DNA of 64,000 nucleotides. Source: Lachnospiraceae bacterium UBA7027 (GTDB lineage: Bacteria > Bacillota > Clostridia > Lachnospirales > Lachnospiraceae). Positions within the stretch are counted from its first letter, which is position 1; each line of letters opens with the position of its first letter. Under the pieces are notes generated by a model. It was not told the DNA's origin. It did not search any database and saw nothing but the letters and a program-made list of their open reading frames with translations. The stretch covers positions 4,218 through 68,217 of the forward strand of contig DLBG01000035.1 of assembly GCA_002494135.1 (NCBI GenBank), given 5' to 3'. The translations under genes and the position numbers were made by a program. This document shows, in pieces, positions 8,172 to 17,137 of the stretch.

Positions 8172-8834
8172 TCAAAGTATTATGTATGTTATCAGGCATC
8201 CCAGATACAGAAACGGAATCATTGGAACACCGCTTTTAAACGTTAATTTCTTCAGTGCAATCATGACTAACGAGAAGATGCAGCAAAGAATACTTCCGTA
8301 GAAGATTCCTCCGAACATTCTCGACGATGTCATGTAAAGGCCGAGAATAAAAGCGAATTTCACGTCTCCCGCACCGAGTTTCTTCTTGGTAAGAAGATAC
8401 ACCAGAAGGAAGATTACTCCGGCAATGACTCCGCCGATCAATGACCTTCCGAGTAATGCCACACCCTGTTCGGTATGAAGAAGGATTCCGATGCTGATTA
8501 ACAGCATCCAGATACCGAGTGCAATCAGGATAATGCGGTTCGGAACGATTTTCTTCTTGATATCACATACCGTAAGCGTTGCCATAACAACGAGAAATAC
8601 GGATGTTAAAATCTTCATTTCCAGCATCATGGCCGGATACCGAAGATATGTAATGACTCCTGTCAGGAGAAAAGTTACGATTGCATCAATAATAACGACC
8701 TTATCGCTTACTATTTTCTTTTTTTTCTTTAATTCCAGAACAACGGCACTATCCAGATACGTAATCAGAAGATAGAACGCCAGAGTTACAATCAGCGCAT
8801 TCGCCACTGACATGGCTAACCATATGAAATCCAT
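8172..8834 (-). CDS. tadV: TadV/CpaA-type prepilin peptidase (A24 aspartyl peptidase)
   Basis: A 220-residue polytopic membrane protein. The two catalytic aspartates of A24 peptidases are visible: D91 in CDIKKKIVPNR and D157 in GAGDVKFAFILG (the GxGD motif). It should cleave the leader of the Flp-type prepilin and pseudopilins on the cytoplasmic side. It lacks the N-terminal Cys4 domain of PilD-type enzymes; a separate gene at 4107-4595 encodes exactly that domain. It sits directly after the minor pilin gene at 8858 and upstream of the WG-repeat gene. Confidence 0.9.
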   Translation of the reverse strand: MDFIWLAMSVANALIVTLAFYLLITYLDSAVVLELKKKKKIVSDKVVIIDAIVTFLLTGVITYLRYPAMMLEMKILTSVFLVVMATLTVCDIKKKIVPNRIILIALGIWMLLISIGILLHTEQGVALLGRSLIGGVIAGVIFLLVYLLTKKKLGAGDVKFAFILGLYMTSSRMFGGIFYGSILCCIFSLVMIALKKLTFKSGVPMIPFLYLGCLITYIIL

Positions 8835-8857
8835 TTGCTTCTTTCAATCACCTTTGT

Positions 8858-10285
8858 CTATTTAAACTTTACGAAATCTATCGTTTTTTCGTCGTATTTG
8901 TAGTCCCCTATAATAACATCCATACCGGTTCTCTCTATGTAAAGTTCCGCCCCGTTGCTACCGGTAAACTTTACGCAGGGAATTCCCCGGTAATAGTAAA
9001 GATACTTGCTGTAATCTCCGGTTTCAACCATTTCGCGCATGGGTTCGCTGGCCGAAAGATCATAGAAATCCGTATTTGTATCCGGCAAATCCGCATGTTT
9101 CAGCTGGGTATTTTTGGATAAATCCACAGGATCCGTCAGAGGATTGCTGAACGGGTTTACCCAGCTTAAATTCTGGAAATGCTCTATTCCCTTAAAACTG
9201 CTGTAGTTTTTCTGATGTACCATCAGTTTATTTACATTCTCTGTTTCGTCTTTGCTTAAAAATCCGTCATTGTTTTTATCATAACTCATTGCAAGACTGC
9301 GGAAGTTTTTATCCGGGAAATGCTTTTCGTCAAGAGCCACACCTCTGGGATCTTCTTCCTCTTTCTTTTCTTCTTTCTTATCTTCCTTTTTGGAATCCTC
9401 TTTAACGCTCTTGCCCGTCAGATATGCACTGTGCTTTGATACCCCGTTGTCTCCTACCCACGCGGAAACGCATACGCGCTGAACCATATGGATATTCGGA
9501 TCCGACAGAATCAGTCCGAGGAATCCGACATGAATATCATATTCCACAACAAGGTCTATCGTCCGGTAGTCCTCGTCACAGAACATGGTGGAACCGGAAA
9601 AATCAAGTCCCTTGTAGCCGTCCTTTACTCCGAATCCCCTTAAGAACTGGTCTCCGGAAAGGTCGCCCTGTCTTAAGTATTTCTCTGTCAGAGCCTGTGC
9701 AGCCAGCTTCGCTCCGAGACTCTTTACGTAATAGGATGCACCGTTAACAGCCATGTAAATAATACCGACAACGGAACCGCTGGGATCTTCAAACAGTCCC
9801 TGAATTTTCTCCGCGGATGCTTTTCCGGAATCATAGGCGGCACCGCCTGCCTCCTTCACCGCATTGGCATTCTGTTCCATCTTTGCGATGTAATCCGTAT
9901 CCAGCGTCACCGTTTTTGCATCCTTAATGGCACTTCCGGAGGTTTCGTATAAACCGGAAATTTTATTCATGGTATCCGTAACCTGTGTTACGGTATCATC
10001 CACGTTCTCGGCATATTCTCCCATGTCTTTTTCCATGGTTTTCTCTGCATTTCTGGCGCCCAGTGCCTCGTAAAGGTACGTATATGCAGCGATTTCATGT
10101 GCGGCCGAATTGATGGCAAACTGAACCTTGTTATGCACGATAAAGATATTGGTAAAATAGATTACCCCCGCAACCACCACAAGGAACACCGTAAAGGAAA
10201 TAACAACCTCTATGGTTACCATACCGCTTCGGTTTTTGCCGTCATTATGTTCTGTATGAAATTGGGAATTGCGATCCAATGTCAT
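8858..10285 (-). CDS. TadE-like minor pilin fused to an EF-hand/LRR module
   Basis: A 475-residue protein. After a hydrophilic leader comes a prepilin-type site and helix: SG (21) then MVTIE, with Glu at +5, followed by a hydrophobic stretch to about 48. The middle (60-290) is TadE/TadG-like helical sequence. After a Lys/Glu-rich linker (295-312) is FPDKNFRSLAMSYDKNNDGF, with a perfect 12-residue EF-hand loop (D336, N338, D340, S344, E347). This is followed by GIEHFQNL and VDLSKNTQL, typical of EF-hand/leucine-rich-repeat surface proteins of Clostridia. I infer a calcium-binding tip or adhesive minor pilin. It starts four bases after the 907-residue gene's stop. Confidence 0.8.
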   Translation of the reverse strand: MTLDRNSQFHTEHNDGKNRSGMVTIEVVISFTVFLVVVAGVIYFTNIFIVHNKVQFAINSAAHEIAAYTYLYEALGARNAEKTMEKDMGEYAENVDDTVTQVTDTMNKISGLYETSGSAIKDAKTVTLDTDYIAKMEQNANAVKEAGGAAYDSGKASAEKIQGLFEDPSGSVVGIIYMAVNGASYYVKSLGAKLAAQALTEKYLRQGDLSGDQFLRGFGVKDGYKGLDFSGSTMFCDEDYRTIDLVVEYDIHVGFLGLILSDPNIHMVQRVCVSAWVGDNGVSKHSAYLTGKSVKEDSKKEDKKEEKKEEEDPRGVALDEKHFPDKNFRSLAMSYDKNNDGFLSKDETENVNKLMVHQKNYSSFKGIEHFQNLSWVNPFSNPLTDPVDLSKNTQLKHADLPDTNTDFYDLSASEPMREMVETGDYSKYLYYYRGIPCVKFTGSNGAELYIERTGMDVIIGDYKYDEKTIDFVKFK

Positions 10286-10288
10286 GAA

Positions 10289-13012
10289 TTAATAACCTCT
10301 TATCACGTCAAACTGATATGTTGTCTTCTCAAATTCTTCCAGATCTTCGTAAGTTGCTCCGCCCGAGTTCTTCGCGCCGAGGAATGCCTTGGCAAAGCCT
10401 CTGGGAATCAGGGCAAAATCCATCTGAACGCTGCAGGTGGACTTCACTGCGGTATGGGCATTTTTCATTTTAAATGCCGCATTTGCGTAATCATCTTTTA
10501 AGTTCTTGTCTTCCCCGACCTCTTCAATGACAGCGTTCATATTGAGCTCTATCAGATTCTGAGTTCGGGCAAAGACTTTTTCGGACGATGTCATAAAGAT
10601 CAGCATGATCATCAGGTACTGCTCATAAGTGAATCCGAAACCGTCATCACTGGCTTCGACATCACCGATTGGCAGGAAGCTTGCCAGCATTTCCAGCGAA
10701 TCCAGTTCATCTACTTTGGATTTATACAAGATTACCTTGTCACCTTTCATTAATTTCTGCCATTCCGCATAGGTTTCCAATGCAGCGAATCCGAATCGGA
10801 GGGCAATCTCAAGAATGATTGCAAGGGCCGGACCGACAATCGGAATTGCATTTACCGCTTTACTGATGGCCTGAATTGCAGCATCGACTTCGGTTATGGA
10901 ATAGGAACTGCAGAAATTCATAATCATACGGAAACCGCAAATTAAGTTTCTGCAATAATTCATGTTCGACTTGGCACTCTTGGAACCGTTGATTACGTAT
11001 TCCAGTTCCGCGCCGTACATGTAATTAATGGACTTGCATTTTTCGTATCCGGTTAAGGAAACGGTGGAAGTACCGGTTGCATTGTCCAGAACCTTTTCTC
11101 CGAAGCTTCCGTCGGCATCTTTGTTCTTTTCTTTATTCTCCTTGCGAACCTGCGTTACACGGCTTGAGAACATACCGAAGTCATATTCCACGCAGTATAA
11201 CTTTAACAGTGCTTCGTTGCCGGCATTGCCCCAGCCGCCGTTGGAAATCAGGTCGCCGACCTTGCTCATCATATCCTTTAAGGAGGAAGAGCTGCCGCCC
11301 GTATTGCCGCCGAAATCATAGGAATCCGGAATGTTTCTGACTCCCTTGGAAGCCTGTTCCTCTTTCTTCTCTTCCTCATCCAGACCTTTATCGGCCTCAT
11401 CCACTTTGGAGTTTCCTTTTTCCTTATTCTCCTCCGCTTCTTTCTTTACCTCTGCGGTGTCACCCTTGTAATCAAATCCCTGACCGAGTCTTGTATACAG
11501 TTCCTTGTAGGACGCAACCGTCATGAAAGACTTGAAATTAGGTGCCGCGATGGCATCTCGTTTTGCAATCTCATCGGCATATTCTTTGATTTTATCAATT
11601 TCGCCGGGATCGGTATCATAGTCTGCTTTACCGTCTTTAATTAAATCATCCAGTGCTTCGAATGCGCTCTTCTCACAATCAACACGCTGACGGTATCTGT
11701 CATTCTCCGCCTTGTTGGGCTGAATATAATCGGACATTTCCTGAATGGTGCTGATCACCTGATCGGAAAGGAGTTCATCCATACTGTCCACATCGGCCCC
11801 GATTTTGGTACGAAGTGCTTCCGAAACCTTGTATTCTCCTTTATCGTCCTTTTCATTCAGTGCATTCTGCAGTTCATTCTTGGCAGCGATTACATCTTTT
11901 GCCTGTGCTTTGATTTTTGCGGCAAGTGTATCAACATCGCTTACAAGACCGTTGTAATTCTGCATGTTTACATGATGATCGTCGCCTGCCTTCTTTTCCT
12001 GGCTGGCCCAGATTGCATCGTCAATCTTGTAATCCTTATTGTCTTTATCGATATACTCCTCGTATTCTGCCTTATAGGAGTCTTTATAATCGCCTTTGTT
12101 ATCCAGAAAGTCGTTGACTTCTTTTTTGTTTTCGTCGAAGCGATCCGCGATATCGCATAAGTGTGATTCTTCGGCCGACAGGGTTTCTCCCTTGCTCTTC
12201 TTTTCCTGAGCTGCCTTAATGGCATCCGCGTTGTCGGGATCAAGATATTCCGCATACTCGATGTAGGGGGTACCGTGGATAAAGAAATCATAGTTATCCA
12301 CGACTTCTCCGTGAAGAAGCGCGTAATCTTTGCGGTAAAGTTCATACTGCTCTTCAATCAGGTACAGGTCGTTGTAATAATCTTTCAGAAGATCTAAGTA
12401 TTCCTGAAGTTCTTCCACGAAATCCTGCTGTTTGTCGATGACCTTCATGTCACCTTCATGGGACTGCACTTCTTTCTGCATGTCCATCAGACCTCCGCCG
12501 ACTTCTCCGTCTGCGGTAATATCACCGGCCATCAGCAGCTGCTGGGCGATACGGAAGCGCATAAAATCACCGAGCTGAGTGGCAAAAACTTCATCATCGT
12601 TTAAGTCCGCCCCCTCGACAAACTCGTAGGACATATTGACATCCGCGGCACTGTAAGGCATGAAGCCGTCATAGGAAGTCGTACCGAGAATTGCCTGCAG
12701 ATACTTGTAACTGATGGTATTGTCATTCGGACGGAAGGAACTTGCAGAATAATTCTTTAACGTATCGAGTGCCTCAAGTGCCTCTTTGTCCTGCGTAACG
12801 GAAAAGAATCCGTATAACTCTCGAAGCAGATCGTCATACTCGGTCAGTATGTCTTCGCCGTAGTTGTCCGCAGTCATAAGCGCAATATTGCTGTACAGCT
12901 TCACTCTGGCAAGGTCACCTAAGAATGCCGTAAAGAATATGGTCGGAATCATTATCATCGTAACGAAAACCGTTACCGATCCTTTTCCTCTGTTTGCAAA
13001 AAACTTTAACAT
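10289..13012 (-). CDS. TadG-like large minor-pilin protein (DUF5702 type)
   Basis: A 907-residue protein with an N-terminal RGKGSVTVFVTMIMIPTIFF pseudopilin-like segment and one membrane helix (about 12-32). The long extracytoplasmic part is mostly charged helix, probably coiled coil (about 180-560), with a Gly/Ser spacer near 570-590. A hydrophobic helix-rich stretch at about 700-750 follows. It resembles the DUF5702 family, which accompanies Tad loci in Clostridia. The +5 Glu of the processing motif is absent (SVTVF), so whether the peptidase cleaves it is unclear. It is flanked by the two TadE-like genes and is probably a structural or anchoring part of the pilus. Confidence 0.78.
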   Translation of the reverse strand: MLKFFANRGKGSVTVFVTMIMIPTIFFTAFLGDLARVKLYSNIALMTADNYGEDILTEYDDLLRELYGFFSVTQDKEALEALDTLKNYSASSFRPNDNTISYKYLQAILGTTSYDGFMPYSAADVNMSYEFVEGADLNDDEVFATQLGDFMRFRIAQQLLMAGDITADGEVGGGLMDMQKEVQSHEGDMKVIDKQQDFVEELQEYLDLLKDYYNDLYLIEEQYELYRKDYALLHGEVVDNYDFFIHGTPYIEYAEYLDPDNADAIKAAQEKKSKGETLSAEESHLCDIADRFDENKKEVNDFLDNKGDYKDSYKAEYEEYIDKDNKDYKIDDAIWASQEKKAGDDHHVNMQNYNGLVSDVDTLAAKIKAQAKDVIAAKNELQNALNEKDDKGEYKVSEALRTKIGADVDSMDELLSDQVISTIQEMSDYIQPNKAENDRYRQRVDCEKSAFEALDDLIKDGKADYDTDPGEIDKIKEYADEIAKRDAIAAPNFKSFMTVASYKELYTRLGQGFDYKGDTAEVKKEAEENKEKGNSKVDEADKGLDEEEKKEEQASKGVRNIPDSYDFGGNTGGSSSSLKDMMSKVGDLISNGGWGNAGNEALLKLYCVEYDFGMFSSRVTQVRKENKEKNKDADGSFGEKVLDNATGTSTVSLTGYEKCKSINYMYGAELEYVINGSKSAKSNMNYCRNLICGFRMIMNFCSSYSITEVDAAIQAISKAVNAIPIVGPALAIILEIALRFGFAALETYAEWQKLMKGDKVILYKSKVDELDSLEMLASFLPIGDVEASDDGFGFTYEQYLMIMLIFMTSSEKVFARTQNLIELNMNAVIEEVGEDKNLKDDYANAAFKMKNAHTAVKSTCSVQMDFALIPRGFAKAFLGAKNSGGATYEDLEEFEKTTYQFDVIRGY

Positions 13013-13023
13013 GGATTACTCCC

Positions 13024-13695
13024 TCAACTGATACCAAAAGTGTCTTTAAACTTGTCGTAAACCTTCACGGCATCATCAACCAGTTCCTTGGCTTTCTTGC
13101 CGATTTCGGTATTTTCAATAATGTCTATTACCAAATCCGTATTTCGGATAAAATCGTCACCGTCATGAATTACCACGATACCCGTCACATCAATATCCAT
13201 TTTATTGTCAACACCGATCATTCCGAGGTTGATTGCTGGTGTAATGGTTTGTGACACGTCTACTTTTAAGGCCTGATAGACAACATAGTTGGTGGTTTCC
13301 ACATTTACCACGATATTGTCTCCTCCGGGTGCCTCAAAGAACATATGACTGCACATGGTTTTAAAGAGATTTTCAAATCCGCTTCCCGGTTTGCTCATCG
13401 TAAAGAAACGATAAGGATTTTTATACTTGGAAGCATCGTATTTGTTGACGGACCCGGCGATATCTTTCCCGTCGCTCTGGGAATATGTGGGTTCATCCGC
13501 CACTCCGACAAAGGTATCGGAATAGGTGTTTTTGTAATAAATCAGTGTGTTCTGCAGATTAGCCTGCAGATTTGCTTTCTGACAGACATAAATGGCGGCA
13601 AAGTACATCGCTATTATCATGACAGTACAAAAAGGCAATAGAATAGTGGCTTCTACTATTGCATCTCCCTTTCTGTTTTTCATAAAATTCTTCAT
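13024..13695 (-). CDS. TadE-like minor pilin
   Basis: A 223-residue protein. A short basic leader MKNFMKNRKG is followed by DAIVEATILLPFCTVMII, a prepilin-type motif with cleavage predicted after G10 and Glu at +5 (E15). One hydrophobic helix ends near residue 35, and the remainder is extracytoplasmic. TadE-type pseudopilins are processed by TadV and are required for pilus assembly or adhesion. It lies directly downstream of the Flp-like pilin gene and upstream of the TadG-like gene, in the usual Tad order. Confidence 0.85.
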   Translation of the reverse strand: MKNFMKNRKGDAIVEATILLPFCTVMIIAMYFAAIYVCQKANLQANLQNTLIYYKNTYSDTFVGVADEPTYSQSDGKDIAGSVNKYDASKYKNPYRFFTMSKPGSGFENLFKTMCSHMFFEAPGGDNIVVNVETTNYVVYQALKVDVSQTITPAINLGMIGVDNKMDIDVTGIVVIHDGDDFIRNTDLVIDIIENTEIGKKAKELVDDAVKVYDKFKDTFGIS

Positions 13696-13729
13696 AACTT
13701 CACCGCCATTTCTAAGCTGTCAATTAACA

Positions 13730-13969
13730 TTAATAAGTGTTCTGAACTGCGTTAGGATCGAGATTTGCCTTACCTCTGATCTGATCCCACAAATCATTAA
13801 AGAATCCGGATAAGATTCCCCAAAGAGCTGCTGCAAGCAGAACTACAATCAGAATCAGGATAACGGTAGCAACGATGTTGGAAACACCTTCTTCCTCGTT
13901 CTTGAAGTCAGAGAAAAACTTTTTCATTTTGAATTTGGTATCCAGATAAAGGTTGTCTAAATAATTCAT
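13730..13969 (-). CDS. Flp-like major pilin (type IVb)
   Basis: A 79-residue protein, the usual size for a Flp pilin. The start is fixed by a strong AAAGGAGGAG site ending three bases before the ATG. A long 28-residue leader ends in NEEEG, then VSNIVATVILILIVVLLAAA. Cleavage is predicted after G28, leaving a short mature pilin that is mostly one hydrophobic helix plus a small polar tail. The mature start lacks the Glu at +5 that most Flp pilins have and looks more like the VSNIVAT starts of archaeal-type pilins. Position just after tadC and before TadE supports the assignment. Confidence 0.82.
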   Translation of the reverse strand: MNYLDNLYLDTKFKMKKFFSDFKNEEEGVSNIVATVILILIVVLLAAALWGILSGFFNDLWDQIRGKANLDPNAVQNTY

Positions 13970-14009
13970 ACTCTCCTCCTTTTTGTTGGTTGTTTATCTT
14001 TGCACGGTG

Positions 14010-15062
14010 TCAGAAAAAGCTGAAGCCACTTACCACCGGTACAATCACGAGTAACAGGATTCCGCCGAACATAAGCAGGGTCGGAACCAAAAGTTTGGAC
14101 TGGATTTTTTCGCCCATACGTTTTGCGCTGTGCTTTCTTTCCATCCAGCATTCGTCATTCAGTCTTCGGAAGAGGGATACGATTTCCGAATTACCCTTCG
14201 CAGTGTTCTGAATGATGGCGGTTGCCAGTTTATTGGCATAGTTGTTATTGCACTTAACCATGAACTTGGAATATGCCTCCGCCGGGGCAATATTGTTGTT
14301 AAGATCCAAAAGTACACGGCTCATTTCATCGTATAATACTCCGTCGCCGTTTTCCGCAACCAGTTTCCACGCCTGGCTTACTTCCATACCGGAAACGGTA
14401 AGAAGCGTAAGCTCGGATGCTACCTGAGGGAACTGATTCTCGATTTCTTCTTTTCTCTCGTTGATAATGGAGTTTAAGTTATCCAAAGGCAGGTAACCGA
14501 TGATGGCAAACAGTGCAAATGCTCCGACGGCAAAAATCGCACTCTTGATTCCGAAGTTAAGGCTTAAGAATACTCCCAGAAGGGCAATTCCGACTACCGC
14601 ACCGAGAACGATACTTCCGATCAGGTTTGCCAGAACAAAGTAGGAATAATTGATGGCTTCCTTTTTCTCTTTGAACTGTACGCACTGTCCGTTTAACTTC
14701 TTTACAAAGTCGTTGGATGCATCCCATCTCATTAACTGAATAAACCGGTAACCGGCAACAGGAATTAAGTCTCCGAGTCCGGGTTTGCCTTTTTCGTAAC
14801 GTTCAAGGGCTTTCTTGTTCTCATCGAGCTTGGCCTTTAACTTCTTTCCCTTTTTAATCATTGCCTTATCTTTCAGCTCGTTTCTCTTCTGCATTCTGGC
14901 AACCAGCTTGTTTAAACTGATTGTGGTCATTTTAATATTTTCCGCTGCCGTCTCTTTTCTGCAGGTAACGATGGCTTCCGTGATAGCGGGGCCGGCCGTC
15001 ATGATAAGATAAGCGTAAATCAGAAATAAAATTGTCGCGATAAAGATAATTGCTATTTCCAT
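14010..15062 (-). CDS. tadC: TadC-type pilus inner-membrane platform protein
   Basis: A 350-residue polytopic protein of the GspF/TadC family. A membrane segment at 1-25 is followed by a basic cytoplasmic domain, two hydrophobic segments (about 140-190), the T2SSF domain (about 215-320; SELTLLTVSGMEVSQAWKLV) and a last membrane helix at 328-349. With TadB it forms the platform on which the TadA ATPase acts to polymerise the Flp pilin. It begins 16 bases after the tadB stop. Confidence 0.92.
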   Translation of the reverse strand: MEIAIIFIATILFLIYAYLIMTAGPAITEAIVTCRKETAAENIKMTTISLNKLVARMQKRNELKDKAMIKKGKKLKAKLDENKKALERYEKGKPGLGDLIPVAGYRFIQLMRWDASNDFVKKLNGQCVQFKEKKEAINYSYFVLANLIGSIVLGAVVGIALLGVFLSLNFGIKSAIFAVGAFALFAIIGYLPLDNLNSIINERKEEIENQFPQVASELTLLTVSGMEVSQAWKLVAENGDGVLYDEMSRVLLDLNNNIAPAEAYSKFMVKCNNNYANKLATAIIQNTAKGNSEIVSLFRRLNDECWMERKHSAKRMGEKIQSKLLVPTLLMFGGILLLVIVPVVSGFSFF

Positions 15063-15078
15063 GCTTCTTCCTCTTCTT

Positions 15079-15840
15079 CTATGCTTCGATATCCGTGGTC
15101 TTAACCATAATCAGGAACGAAATAACGAATATGATAAGAGCAACCGTTGCTGCCAGGTGTCCGGGAATCCAGGTGGTAAACAGAGAATCCATAAATCCCT
15201 TTCCCATAACGGACATGGCACCGACCACCAGAATCGGCATAAACAGCATTGTCATGGTTTCGGTTTTTGCTCCGGTGATAACCGTCTCGATTTCCATCTC
15301 GGTTTCAATCTTCTGACCGATAATCTCTTCGGTCTGACAAACCACGTCACCGAAACGGTCGTTCTTTCCGTCGATGGCTTTGAAGATGGTTGCAAAGTTA
15401 CGGATATCTTCGAGTTCGCTGCGCTCGGCAAAGCTGTCGAAAAGATCTTTTAACTGCACGCCGCCCCTTTCGTACTGAAGAATAATATTCTCCACCTCGC
15501 GAACAATATCCGAATCATCCGGATAAGTCATCTTCAGATCCTCGAGCGCGGATTTGATGGCTTTGATTTCCACGTTGCCGGCTCTTGCCGCAACACTCAT
15601 GGATGCCAGGAAATCCTTAAACTGGATTCGAAGAGCTTTCTGTCTTTTTCGAATGGTGGATTTGGCATAGATGCGTTCCATGGGAATGGCCATCAGGAAA
15701 CCTACGATGAGGGAAAGCCATACCACATGATAAAATACAAAACTCATCAATGACAAAAGAACACCGAATATGACGTATGCCAGCAGATGCTGCGCCGTGG
15801 TCATATTACATTTGTAGTAGATTGGGAGTTTGTCTTTCAT
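15079..15840 (-). CDS. tadB: TadB-type pilus inner-membrane platform protein
   Basis: A 253-residue protein of the GspF/TadB family, with membrane segments near 14-50 and 205-250 and a T2SSF domain between (FKDFLASMSVAARAGNVEIK). It is shorter at the N-terminus than many TadB proteins. The start overlaps the tadA stop by four bases (ATGA type), so translation is probably coupled and the two products made in fixed ratio. Confidence 0.92.
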   Translation of the reverse strand: MKDKLPIYYKCNMTTAQHLLAYVIFGVLLSLMSFVFYHVVWLSLIVGFLMAIPMERIYAKSTIRKRQKALRIQFKDFLASMSVAARAGNVEIKAIKSALEDLKMTYPDDSDIVREVENIILQYERGGVQLKDLFDSFAERSELEDIRNFATIFKAIDGKNDRFGDVVCQTEEIIGQKIETEMEIETVITGAKTETMTMLFMPILVVGAMSVMGKGFMDSLFTTWIPGHLAATVALIIFVISFLIMVKTTDIEA

Positions 15841-17126
15841 TTGGGATCCTCCAGGAATTCATAAATTCCGCTTGCTTCAAATTTATAAGTATGAATCATC
15901 GGATTACTTGTTCTTTTTAAGGAACCGACTACCTTACTGCTTTTAACGGTTAAGTCTTCTTCAAACTTGTATAACGGATTTAAAATGATTTTTCCGTTCT
16001 CCATTCCGACCACTTCGGTAACTTCGAGTGTCTTTCTGGACTTGTCTCTCATTCTTCCCAGGTGAACGATGATGTCCACGGCTGATGCAATCTGCTGACG
16101 GATGGCTTCCAGGGGAAGTCCCTCGGCACCCTGCAGTACCATGGTTTCCAGACGGCTTAACATATCCTGTGCGGAGTTGGCATGGCCGGTGGAAATACTT
16201 CCGTCATGACCGGTGTTCATTGCCTGCAGCATGTCCAGCGCCTCCGCACCACGGACTTCGCCGACAACAATTCGCTCGGGTCTCATACGAAGCGAACTCT
16301 TAATCAGGTCTCTCATGGAGATGCCGCCGACACCGGTGGAGTTTGCATTTCTGGTCTCGAGTCTTACAAGGTTCGGTACATTACGGATCTGCAACTCGGC
16401 CGAGTCCTCGATGGTAATAACACGTTCATCGGACGGAATATAGTTCGATAACGCATTTAAGAACGTTGTTTTACCGGAACCGGTACCGCCGCTGATAAAG
16501 ATGTTGTACTTTGCACGAACCAGTTTTTCCAGAAACTCCGCAACTTCCGGCGTAATGGAACCGTAGTTGATCAGTTTCTGAATCGTCATACCTTCTTCCG
16601 GGAAACGACGAATGGTAACGATGGGGCCGTTTAATGCAATCGGGTCGAGTACGACGTTAACACGGGAGCCGTCCGCAAGACGGGTATCCACGATTGGGTT
16701 CGATTCGTTAACGGAACGTCCCATGTCCTGTACGAATTTTACAATGATGTTGCGAAGTCTCTCCTGACTTTCGAATTTGTCGGGAAGCTTCGTTAACTTA
16801 CCGTCACGCTCCACGAAAATACTGTCATATCCGTTGATCATGACTTCGGTGATGGACTTGTCTGCAATAATCTGGCCTAAAATACCGAGGCCGCGAATGG
16901 ATTCAAATACGGCACTGGAAAGCTGGTTGCGAACCTTGAAAGAAATGGATGTGTAATATGCCGCCACTTCCGGTTCGGATACTCTTGCCTGCTGCATTCT
17001 GACTTCGAGCATCTGCGCGATACGGTCTCTTAAGTCATCATCCGACATTTCGGAATATGCGGGATCGCTGAAAACCAGGTCTCTGATTTTACCGGTTTCT
17101 TCTGTGAAAAATTCTCGTTCTGCCAT
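15837..17126 (-). CDS. tadA: TadA/CpaF-type pilus assembly ATPase
   Basis: A 429-residue secretion ATPase of the VirB11/CpaF family. The motifs are in order: Walker A GGTGSGKT (213-220), Asp box TIEDSAEL (238-245), Walker B RIVVGEVRG (285-293) and His box ending TGHANS (313-318). It is a cytoplasmic hexamer that powers Flp pilus extension, and in Tad systems also retraction. It lies 11 bases after tadZ and overlaps tadB. Confidence 0.96.
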   Translation of the reverse strand: MAEREFFTEETGKIRDLVFSDPAYSEMSDDDLRDRIAQMLEVRMQQARVSEPEVAAYYTSISFKVRNQLSSAVFESIRGLGILGQIIADKSITEVMINGYDSIFVERDGKLTKLPDKFESQERLRNIIVKFVQDMGRSVNESNPIVDTRLADGSRVNVVLDPIALNGPIVTIRRFPEEGMTIQKLINYGSITPEVAEFLEKLVRAKYNIFISGGTGSGKTTFLNALSNYIPSDERVITIEDSAELQIRNVPNLVRLETRNANSTGVGGISMRDLIKSSLRMRPERIVVGEVRGAEALDMLQAMNTGHDGSISTGHANSAQDMLSRLETMVLQGAEGLPLEAIRQQIASAVDIIVHLGRMRDKSRKTLEVTEVVGMENGKIILNPLYKFEEDLTVKSSKVVGSLKRTSNPMIHTYKFEASGIYEFLEDPK

Positions 17127-17137
17127 CGCTTCCTCCC

